In this document: piece by piece, positions 24,877 to 31,627 of the stretch
How the letters are laid out: every line of letters starts with the position of its first letter
Numbering within the stretch: position 1 is the first letter of the stretch
Assembly: GCF_000718305.1 (NCBI RefSeq)
Contig: NZ_JOFQ01000004.1
Coordinates: 124,001-188,000, forward strand
DNA: 64,000 bases
Source of the DNA: Streptomyces niger
GTDB lineage: Bacteria > Actinomycetota > Actinomycetes > Streptomycetales > Streptomycetaceae
Direction of reading: 5' to 3'
Notes under the pieces: generated by a model
Told to the model about the DNA's origin: nothing
The model's database searches: none
The model's input: only the letters and a program-made list of their open reading frames with translations
Made by a program: the position numbers and the translations under genes

Positions 24877-25698
24877 ATGGCAGGCCGGCACGCCCAGCCC
24901 AGTGAGCGAATACGCCTGTCCCGACGCGGCAAGGCCGCCGGGGGTGCGGCCGTGGTGGTGCTGGTGGGCGCCGCGCTGTGCGCCTGGCCCGCCTCGGGGG
25001 ACGATCACCGCGCCGACGGCACCTCTGTCACGGCGCAGGACCGCCCCGCCGCCGCGTCGTCCAAGCAGCGGCCGACCGGCCTCAAGCAGGGCTCGCCCGT
25101 CCGGTCCGAGCCGGGCAACATCCCCGGGCTCGACACGTCGATGCGGGACCGCATTCCGGCCAAGTCCCGGCAGGTCCTGGTCGTCACGGGCGAGGACACC
25201 GACTCCCACGACTCCACCGTCACGCTCTACACCCGCGCCAAGGGCTCCGAGAAGTGGCACGCGGGCGACGCCTGGCCGGCACACAATGCCGCCAAGGGCT
25301 GGACGAAGGATCACCATTACGGCGACCTGCGTTCCCCGGAGGGGGTGTTCACGCTGAGCGACGCGGGCGGCAAGCTGGCCGCGCCGCGCGGTACGAAGCT
25401 GCCGTACGACCACGACTCCTCCTTCGTGGCCAACGGGTCCGGCGTGGAGGGCGAGCCGCTGGCCGGCGCCTTCGACTACGTGATCGCGATCGACTACAAC
25501 CGCGTGCCGGGCTCCTCGCCGCTGGACGGGCGGCGCCCCGAAGGCGCGGACAAGGGTGGCGGCGTCTGGCTGCACGTCGACCACGACGGCCCGACCCAGG
25601 GGTGCGTCAGCCTCAAGGCCGACAAGATGCGCGAGCTGCTGCGCACCCTGGACCCGGCCCAGCACCCGGTCATCGTGATGGGCCCCTCGGGCCCTTGA
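24877..25698 (+). CDS. L,D-transpeptidase (YkuD fold), membrane-anchored or secreted
   Basis: Peptidoglycan L,D-transpeptidase or related hydrolase of 273 aa. The N-terminus has RLSRRGKAAGGAAVVVLVGAALC, a signal/anchor segment (residues 13-36). The C-terminal half is the YkuD-like domain, ending in WLHVDHDGPTQGCVSLKAD, which holds the catalytic His and the Cys of the (S/T)xGC motif. A mid-region HHYGDLRSPEGVFTL fits the substrate-loop position in YkuD-like proteins. ATG at 24877 is preferred, ten bases after GAGGAG; ATG at 24838 is possible. It forms 3-3 cross-links in the family model; a second such enzyme lies at 30.1 kb. Confidence 0.83.
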   Translation: MAGRHAQPSERIRLSRRGKAAGGAAVVVLVGAALCAWPASGDDHRADGTSVTAQDRPAAASSKQRPTGLKQGSPVRSEPGNIPGLDTSMRDRIPAKSRQVLVVTGEDTDSHDSTVTLYTRAKGSEKWHAGDAWPAHNAAKGWTKDHHYGDLRSPEGVFTLSDAGGKLAAPRGTKLPYDHDSSFVANGSGVEGEPLAGAFDYVIAIDYNRVPGSSPLDGRRPEGADKGGGVWLHVDHDGPTQGCVSLKADKMRELLRTLDPAQHPVIVMGPSGP

Positions 25699-25815
25699 GC
25701 CCAGGCCCCTGAGCCCGGGTGACCGAGCCGGGGCCTCTGAGCACGGGCCTCTGAGCACGGGCCTCTGAGCCGGGGTGTCCGAGTCGGGGTCTCTGAACCG
25801 GGGGTGTACGAGTCC
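25695..25815 (+). repeat. 15-bp tandem repeat at the L,D-transpeptidase stop
   Basis: GGGCCTCTGAGCACG recurs with 15-bp spacing (25731, 25746, 25761), flanked by more decayed copies on both sides. The array starts on the stop codon. Confidence 0.8.
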
Positions 25816-25946
25816 TGACCGGCGGGACCGGACCGGCGCAACCGGATCGGCGCAACCGGATCTCCGCGACCGCCCAGCCCCGCCCCGCCCCGAGGCCAGG
25901 CGGCGCGGCCTGCCCGGCGCCGTATGCCGCGTGGTACGCATGACGC

Positions 25947-27140
25947 ATGGCTGACGTACCGGGCACCCCGTCCCGCATTCCGCACGGCCCCCGTGAGCAC
26001 GAGCTCCGTGAGCACGACATCCGTGAGCACAGCCCCCGTGAGCACGGTCCCCGTGACGCGCTGACGGACGTACCGGGCCTCCGGGTCGGGCACGCGCAGC
26101 GCATCGACAGCGGGCACCTCACCGGCACGACCGTCGTCCTCGCCCCCGAAGGCGGCGCGGTCGCCGCCGTCGATGTCCGCGGCGGCGGACCCGGCACCCG
26201 CGAGACGGACGCGTTGGACCCGCGCAATCTGGTGCAGCGCGTGGACGCCGTCGTCCTGACCGGTGGCAGCGCCTTCGGGCTGGACGCGGCATCGGGCGTG
26301 GCGGCCTGGCTGGAGGACCACGGGCGGGGCTTCCAGGTGGGGCCGGAGCCGACCCAGGTGGTGCCGATCGTGCCGGCCGCCGCGCTCTTCGACCTCGGGC
26401 GGGGCGGCGACTGGCGGGCCCGCCCGGACGCGGCGCTCGGCCGGACGGCCGTGGAGGCGGCGCACCGCACCGCTCCGGGCGCGGCGGTACCGCAGGGCAA
26501 CGTGGGCGCGGGGACGGGCGCGGTGGCCGGCGGACTGAAGGGGGGCGTCGGCACGGCGAGCGTCGTGCTGGCCTCGGGAGTGACGGTGTCGGTGCTGGCG
26601 GTGGTCAACGCCGCCGGTTCGCCGGTCGACCCGGCGACCGGACTGCTCTACGGGCGGCTGTACCAGGGCGAGACGCAGCCGCCGGCGCCCGAGGCGCACG
26701 CGGCGGCGGTGCGGCGGCTGGCCGCGGCCCGCGCGGAGTCGGCCGCCCGCTCGGCGGAGTCGGCACGCCCACCGCTGAACACCACCCTCGCCGTCGTGGC
26801 CACGGACGCCGCCCTCACCCGCGCTCAGGCGCAGAAGTTGGCGGGTACGGCGCACGACGGGCTGGCCCGCGCGATACGCCCGGTGCATCTGCTCTCGGAC
26901 GGCGACACGGTCTTCACGCTGGCCACCGGGGACCGGCCGGTGGCGCCGGAGAGCGCGACGGCCGATCCGGCGTTCGCCGTACACGCGGAGGCCGGCGCGG
27001 TCAACGAGATCCTGGCCGCCGGCGCCGATGTGCTGACCCGCGCCGTCGTGAAGGCCGTACTGGCCGCGGAGAGCGTGGCGGGGCCGGGCGGCGTCTTCCC
27101 CTCGTACAGCGACCTGTACGAGGAGCCCGGAAGCGGCTGA
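25947..27140 (+). CDS. P1 family (DmpA-type) self-processing aminopeptidase
   Basis: Ntn-like peptidase of 397 aa that cleaves itself to expose an N-terminal nucleophile; family members remove D- or beta-amino acids. Residues 40-60 (TDVPGLRVGHAQ) open the fold; VVLTGGSAFGLDAASGV and GNVGAGTGAVAGGLKGG are signature stretches, and the autocleavage site is PPLN|TTLAVVATDA, where Thr becomes the catalytic residue. The first 36 residues are an unusual insertion of four (R)EH repeats (REHELREHDIREHSPREH) coded by a 15-bp repeat. ATG at 25947. Downstream is a Yip1-like membrane gene, 150 bases away. Confidence 0.88.
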   Translation: MADVPGTPSRIPHGPREHELREHDIREHSPREHGPRDALTDVPGLRVGHAQRIDSGHLTGTTVVLAPEGGAVAAVDVRGGGPGTRETDALDPRNLVQRVDAVVLTGGSAFGLDAASGVAAWLEDHGRGFQVGPEPTQVVPIVPAAALFDLGRGGDWRARPDAALGRTAVEAAHRTAPGAAVPQGNVGAGTGAVAGGLKGGVGTASVVLASGVTVSVLAVVNAAGSPVDPATGLLYGRLYQGETQPPAPEAHAAAVRRLAAARAESAARSAESARPPLNTTLAVVATDAALTRAQAQKLAGTAHDGLARAIRPVHLLSDGDTVFTLATGDRPVAPESATADPAFAVHAEAGAVNEILAAGADVLTRAVVKAVLAAESVAGPGGVFPSYSDLYEEPGSG

Positions 27141-27290
27141 GCGCCCTGAGAGCCCTGAGGGCGCTGAGAGCACTGGCGGGACTGCGGGCGTTGAAGGCCC
27201 TGGTCCTCACACTCCTGCCGCGCCCCGGCACACCGCACCGCACCGCTCCCGCCCGATCACCGTACGAATCCCGGTGGTAGAAACGGCCTT

Positions 27291-27893
27291 ATGTCCATAC
27301 CGCCGCCCACACTTGTCCAGCCCGCCCCCGCGACGCAGTCCGCCCCACGGCGCCGGTTGTGGTGGCACCGGCTGGTTCTGGGGCTCTGGTACCGCCCCGT
27401 GGAGGTGCTGGACGAGGCGCGTGACCGCGGTGCGTGCAGCGCCGCGGTGCTGCTGACGCTGCTCAGCGGCGCGCTGGGACTGCTGGCTTCGGGGACGTTC
27501 CGGTCCCAGTGGCGGACCGGGCCGCGCGAGGTGGCGTGGCAGCTCGCCGGCATCACAGAGGCGGGGGTGCTGGTCGCCAGCCTCGGACTGGGGCTGGTCA
27601 CGCACGCCATGGCCCGCACGCTCGGTGGCAACGGCCGCCTCCGCCCGACGGCCAGCCTGTTCGTCGTGGTGTTCTGGGTGACGGACCTGCCGCGGCTGCT
27701 GCTGGCCTTCGTCCTCCCCGAGCAGCATCCCGTCGCCCAGGCGGTGGCGCTGACGACCTGGGGTTTCGGCTGCGCGCTGGCGGTGCTGCTGATCCGGGGT
27801 CAGCACCATCTGCCGACGCTGCGGGCGGTGGGCGCGGTGGCGGTCCAGATGCTGGCGTCACTGGCGCTGCTCAAACTCGGCTCGGTCGGCTGA
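27291..27893 (+). CDS. Yip1-like membrane protein
   Basis: Integral membrane protein of 200 aa with about five hydrophobic segments (for example SAAVLLTLLSGALGLLAS, ITEAGVLVASLGLGLVTHAM, AVALTTWGFGCALAVLLI). The N-terminal LVLGLWYRPVEVLDEARDRG and a membrane core with a mid-protein charge break resemble the Yip1/YIF1 fold, but the assignment is tentative. ATG at 27291. Its stop codon is inside the first unit of a tandem repeat. No clear functional partner adjoins it. Confidence 0.55.
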   Translation: MSIPPPTLVQPAPATQSAPRRRLWWHRLVLGLWYRPVEVLDEARDRGACSAAVLLTLLSGALGLLASGTFRSQWRTGPREVAWQLAGITEAGVLVASLGLGLVTHAMARTLGGNGRLRPTASLFVVVFWVTDLPRLLLAFVLPEQHPVAQAVALTTWGFGCALAVLLIRGQHHLPTLRAVGAVAVQMLASLALLKLGSVG

Positions 27894-28010
27894 CACCCAC
27901 TCACCGGCCACCCACAGCCACCGCCCCGCAGCCTGACGCCCACTCATCGGCCACCGGCAGCCACCCCCCACAACCTGACGCCCACTCACCGGCCACCGGC
28001 CACAGACCAC
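27891..28010 (+). repeat. About 42-bp tandem repeat, 3 copies
   Basis: The core CTGACRCCCACTCAYCGGCC occurs three times at ~42-bp spacing (near 27890, 27933, 27975) with CCACCGGCAGCC-like sequence between. The first copy contains the stop codon of the upstream membrane gene. Confidence 0.75.
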
Positions 28011-28085
28011 CGGCCCCAGCCCGTCGGCTGACACCCGCTCACCCGCTGACCCACCGACTGTCGGGGGGCCGGCGGTGCTGCCGTC

Positions 28086-28337
28086 TCAGTGACGCCTGGT
28101 CAGTTCGCGAACCAGTCCGGCGAACGCCTCGCGCTCGGCCGCGGTCAGCTCGACGCTCTCCGACGGCGGGACGACCTGCCGCGGTACGGCCTTCAGCAGC
28201 CGCGGTGCCGTACCCGGCGGCTGGGGCGCGGGGCGGTCCCTGCGGACGGTTCTGATCAGCCCGACGGCCCAGGCGAGGGTCGCGAGCAGCAGGACGGCCA
28301 GGCCGATCTGCTGCAGGGTCGAGACGGAGGGGAGCAT
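28086..28337 (-). CDS. Small single-pass membrane protein (83 aa)
   Basis: Unrecognised family. One membrane helix (LQQIGLAVLLLATLAWAVGLI, residues 8-28) is followed by a basic stretch and a C-terminal helix with SVELTAAEREAFAGLVRELTRR, a shape seen in many small actinobacterial membrane proteins. ATG at 28337 is preferred because GGAGG lies five bases before it; ATG at 28349 would have no ribosome site. Codon bias supports coding. It is divergent from the CaiB gene over a long repeat-containing gap. Confidence 0.6.
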   Translation of the reverse strand: MLPSVSTLQQIGLAVLLLATLAWAVGLIRTVRRDRPAPQPPGTAPRLLKAVPRQVVPPSESVELTAAEREAFAGLVRELTRRH

Positions 28338-28874
28338 CCGGTCCTCCATGGCGTACGGGCGCGGCGCCGGCGCGCTCGGCACCGTCGACTGACGCGGATC
28401 AGTAGACACCACGCCTCGGCACTTATGACAGGTTTTTATAGGACTTAGGCCCCGAAGTGATGCATCTCCCATCACTACCGGACCTTCCCGCATCACTCAG
28501 GGTCCTTCCCGCATCACGCCACAACCATCCCTCATCCCACCGCATCAGGTGCGCCCCCCTCAAGAAACGCCGGTACGACCGCATGAATCCGGCCACGATT
28601 CCGCTCCGCCCTCGCAATAATCCGGCGGTCCGCGGCGCGGTGTACCGAATTCCGCCCGTTTCACCGGTACGTCCGCACCACTCCTACGCGGTGGGGTCCG
28701 GCGGGGCACGTTGGACGCATCGGCGGGTTCCGCCCGGCCAAGATCGTCCGCCAGCATGGCGGCGCACCACTCACTCGATACGACAACCGGCCCAGCCGTA
28801 CGGAAAAGCCGGACAACCGGCCCACCCGACCACTGGACCACCGGACAAGCCGAATACCCGACGGAGGAGTGCGC
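28338..28874. other. 537-bp divergent gap with a 21-bp phased array
   Basis: No gene is supported. Near 28430-28445 is an AT-rich block (GGTTTTTATAGGACTTAGG), a promoter candidate for the small minus-strand gene. The phased repeat at 28457-28538 lies behind it. Further on, 28790-28860 has two copies of ACAACCGGCCCA and several CCGGACAA variants leading to the GGAGGA before the CaiB start. Confidence 0.6.
28457..28538. repeat. Direct repeats with exact 21-bp period plus an inverted repeat
   Basis: TCCC(G)CATCAC-like elements place their ATC at 28471, 28492, 28513 and 28534, exactly 21 bp apart; the two middle copies share CCTTCCCGCATCAC. The first element also forms an inverted repeat GTGATG-7-CATCAC (28457-28475). 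Two-turn spacing on one DNA face suggests regulator binding. Confidence 0.7.
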
Positions 28875-30056
28875 GTGGATCGTACGGACCTGCCGAAGCC
28901 GCTCGACGGGGTGCTCGTCGCCGACTTCAGCCGGGTGCTGGCGGGGCCGCTGGCCGCCGCGACCCTGGCCGACCTGGGCGCCCGGGTGGTGAAGGTCGAG
29001 CGGCCCGGGGCCGGCGACGACACCCGGTCCTGGGGCCCGCCGTTCGCGGCCGACGGCACCGCCGCGTACTTCGATGCCGCGAACCGCTCCAAGTACGGCC
29101 TCGCCCTGGACCTCTCGGCACCGGACGACGCCGAGGCCGCCCGCGAGCTGGCGACCAGGGCCGACGTCCTGATCGAGAACTTCCGGCCCGGCGCGCTGGC
29201 CAAGTACGGCCTGGACCCGGCGTCCTCGCTCGCCGCCAACCCGGGCCTGGTGCACTGCTCGATCACCGGCTTCGGCTCGGGCGAGGGCGCCCACCTGCCC
29301 GGCTACGACTTCGTGGTGCAGGCGGTCGGCGGGCTGATGAGCATCACCGGCGAGCCCGGCGGGCCGCCCCTGAAGGCGGGCGTGGCGCTGGTGGACGTCC
29401 TCACCGCGAAGGACGCGACGACCGCGATCCTGGCGGCGCTGCGCCACCGGGACCGTACGGGCGAGGGCCAGCACGTCGAGGTGAACCTGCTGTCCTCGCT
29501 ACTGGGTTCGCTGGTCAACCAGGCCTCCGGCCATCTGGCCACCGGCCGCGACCCGGGCCCGATGGGCAACCGGCACCCGAGCATCGCGCCGTACGAGACG
29601 CTGGCCTGCCGCGACGGGCTGCTGGCGGTCGCGGTGGGCAACGACCGGCAGTTCCGCGCGCTGGCCACGGCGCTGGGCGCCCCGGAACTGGCGGACGACC
29701 CGCGGTTCGCGACCAATCCGGACCGGGTGGCGCACCGTACGGAGCTGGTCAAGGAGCTGGAGGCGCGGCTGGCCGGGGACACCCCGCGCGGCTGGACCGA
29801 GCGGCTGAGCGCGGTATCGGTGCCGTGCGGCCCCGTCAACACCCTCAGCGAAGCCATCGAATTCGCGTCCGAACTAGGGCTGGATCCGATCGTTCCGGTC
29901 GGCGCGGATCGGGTACCGCAGGTACGCAGCCCGCTGCGGCTCTCGCGTACGCCGGTGGCCGAACCCACCGCGCCGCCGCGGCTGGACGAACACGGTGCGC
30001 AGCTCCGGGAGTGGTTGGCCGGCCCATCCGACCAGCCACTTCACCCACACGTGTGA
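28875..30056 (+). CDS. CaiB/BaiF CoA-transferase family protein
   Basis: Family III CoA-transferase (393 aa) that moves CoA between carboxylic acids. The N-terminus LDGVLVADFSRVLAGPLAAA and DLGARVVKVERPGAGDDTR are classic; the catalytic Asp is in VALVDVLTAKDA; HVEVNLLSSLLGSL and the C-terminal PCGPVNTLSEAIEF also fit. The substrate acid cannot be inferred. GTG at 28875 follows GGAGGA by six bases. Its stop codon lies inside the CRP-type palindrome that precedes the next gene. Confidence 0.88.
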   Translation: MDRTDLPKPLDGVLVADFSRVLAGPLAAATLADLGARVVKVERPGAGDDTRSWGPPFAADGTAAYFDAANRSKYGLALDLSAPDDAEAARELATRADVLIENFRPGALAKYGLDPASSLAANPGLVHCSITGFGSGEGAHLPGYDFVVQAVGGLMSITGEPGGPPLKAGVALVDVLTAKDATTAILAALRHRDRTGEGQHVEVNLLSSLLGSLVNQASGHLATGRDPGPMGNRHPSIAPYETLACRDGLLAVAVGNDRQFRALATALGAPELADDPRFATNPDRVAHRTELVKELEARLAGDTPRGWTERLSAVSVPCGPVNTLSEAIEFASELGLDPIVPVGADRVPQVRSPLRLSRTPVAEPTAPPRLDEHGAQLREWLAGPSDQPLHPHV

Positions 30057-30067
30057 CATCTGTCACA
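30052..30067. promoter_or_regulatory. Perfect CRP-type palindrome
   Basis: TGTGACATCTGTCACA matches TGTGA-N6-TCACA at every defined position and also the GTGnC-N4-GnCAC pattern reported for Streptomyces Crp. It overlaps the stop codon of the CaiB gene and lies 82 bp upstream of the L,D-transpeptidase start, a reasonable distance for promoter control of that gene. Confidence 0.75.
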
Positions 30068-30104
30068 ACATATGGAGAGCTGCAACCAAAACGGCTCACA
30101 GTCG

Positions 30105-30119
30105 CTGTTTAAGAAACAG
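30105..30119. promoter_or_regulatory. Inverted repeat CTGTTT-AAG-AAACAG
   Basis: Perfect 6-bp arms with a 3-bp centre, 30 bp before the L,D-transpeptidase start, probably near its -10 region or transcript start. It could be an operator or a leader hairpin; AT content is high for this genome. Confidence 0.5.
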
Positions 30120-30148
30120 TGGACCAACACTCTTGCCAGGAGCAGCTC

Positions 30149-31432
30149 GTGACAACGCCGGACAACGCCGCGCCCGCACAGCCCCGCAATTCGCGCCCCG
30201 CGCGCTCGCTGCGGCGTCGCGGCCTCGCGGCGGCCGCACTGCTCGCGGCCGGCGCACTGGCCCTGACCGCCTGTGGTGGTGACGCCACGGGAGCCGGGAA
30301 CAAGGACGGCCAGGCCGGGGCCGACGCCGCGGCCGCCAAGGACGCCTCGGACGCAAAGATCAAGGTTTCGGCGAAGGACGGCTCCAACGGCGCCAGCATC
30401 AACGGCACGAACGTCAAGGTCAGTGGCGGCAAGCTGACGCAGGTGACGCTCACCAGGGCCGACACCGGTGAGAAGATCGCCGGTTCGATATCCGGCGACG
30501 GCGCCAGCTGGAAGCCGGACGTACAGCTGGAGCGTGGCACCAAGTACCAGCTCGCCGCGAAGGCCAAGGACTCCGACGGCCGGGCCGCGACCGAGAACTC
30601 CACGTTCACCACGGTCTCGCCCGCCAACAGCTTCATCGGCACCTTCACCCCGGACGACGGCAAGACCGTCGGCGTGGGCATGCCGGTGTCCTTCAACTTC
30701 GACAAGGCCATCACCGACCAGAAGGCCGTGCAGTCGCACATCACGGTGACGTCCAGCAGCGGCCAGGAGGTCGTCGGCCACTGGTTCGGCAACCAGCGCC
30801 TGGACTTCCGTCCGCAGGACTACTGGAAGGCCGGCTCCAAGGTCACGATGAAGATAGACCTGGACGGCGTGGAGGGCGCCAACGGCGTCACCGGCGTCCA
30901 GGACAAGACGGTCACCTTCACCGTCGGCCGCTCCCAGGTCTCCACCGTCGACATGAACACCCAGACCATGACGGTCGAGCGGGACGGCAAGACCCTCAAG
31001 AAGATCCCGATCTCCGGCGGCAGCCCCGAGAACCCGACCTACAACGGTCAGATGGTGATCTCGGAGAAGTTCAAGGAGACCCGGATGGACGGCTCCACGG
31101 TCGGCTTCACCGGCAAGGACGGCAAGGGCGAGTACGACATCAAGGACGTGCCGCACGCCATGCGGCTGTCCTCGTCCGGCACGTTCATCCACGGCAACTA
31201 CTGGGGCTCGCCCTCGATCTTCGGCCAGGCGGGCACCAGCCACGGCTGCGTGGGCCTGCGCGACGTCAAGGGCGCCAACGGCGACACCCCCGGCAAGTGG
31301 TTCTTCGACAACTCGCTCATCGGTGACGTGGTCGTCGTGAAGAACTCCAAGGACGAGACGGTCAAGCCCGACAACGGCCTCAACGGCTGGAACATGTCGT
31401 GGGACCAGTGGAAGGCCGGCAGCGCCGCCTGA
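30149..31432 (+). CDS. Lipoprotein L,D-transpeptidase with Ig-like domains (LdtMt2 type)
   Basis: Cell-wall enzyme of 427 aa that makes 3-3 peptidoglycan cross-links. The lipobox ALALTAC puts the lipidated cysteine at residue 42. Two Ig-like domains follow (roughly 60-160 and 160-265), then the YkuD domain: GTFIHGNYWGSPSIFGQ contains the conserved His and SHGCVGLRD the catalytic Cys. The C-terminal extension NGLNGWNMSWDQW resembles the mycobacterial LdtMt2 tail. GTG at 30149 follows AGGAG. A perfect CRP-type site and a second palindrome precede it, suggesting control linked to cAMP. A strong terminator follows. Confidence 0.92.
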   Translation: MTTPDNAAPAQPRNSRPARSLRRRGLAAAALLAAGALALTACGGDATGAGNKDGQAGADAAAAKDASDAKIKVSAKDGSNGASINGTNVKVSGGKLTQVTLTRADTGEKIAGSISGDGASWKPDVQLERGTKYQLAAKAKDSDGRAATENSTFTTVSPANSFIGTFTPDDGKTVGVGMPVSFNFDKAITDQKAVQSHITVTSSSGQEVVGHWFGNQRLDFRPQDYWKAGSKVTMKIDLDGVEGANGVTGVQDKTVTFTVGRSQVSTVDMNTQTMTVERDGKTLKKIPISGGSPENPTYNGQMVISEKFKETRMDGSTVGFTGKDGKGEYDIKDVPHAMRLSSSGTFIHGNYWGSPSIFGQAGTSHGCVGLRDVKGANGDTPGKWFFDNSLIGDVVVVKNSKDETVKPDNGLNGWNMSWDQWKAGSAA

Positions 31433-31466
31433 CCACTCACTCCACTCACTCGCTACGCGAAGACAG

Positions 31467-31505
31467 ACACCACCCCGCTGCCGGGCACTGGCAGCGGGGT
31501 GGTGT
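31467..31505 (+). terminator. 16-bp stem terminator after the L,D-transpeptidase
   Basis: ACACCACCCCGCTGCC pairs perfectly with GGCAGCGGGGTGGTGT around a seven-base loop, followed by GCTTT. Confidence 0.9.
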
Positions 31506-31540
31506 GCTTTCGGGGGCGGTCCGCCCGTACGGGAGCACCG

Positions 31541-31605
31541 GACCGCTCGTACAGGAGCGCCGAACCGCTCGTACAGGGGCGGACCGCTCGTACAGGAGCG
31601 CCGGA
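31541..31605. repeat. About 20-bp tandem repeat, 3 copies
   Basis: ACCGCTCGTACAGGRGCG begins at 31542, 31564 and 31583, in the gap between the transpeptidase terminator and the end of fruA. Confidence 0.75.
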
Positions 31606-31627
31606 CCGTCCGCGGTGGCGGGGCGCG

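Noticed and set aside
28423..28617. A 64-codon minus-strand frame upstream of the small membrane protein
   Set aside because: Poor codon bias, overlaps the phased repeat array and promoter-like AT block, no ribosome site.
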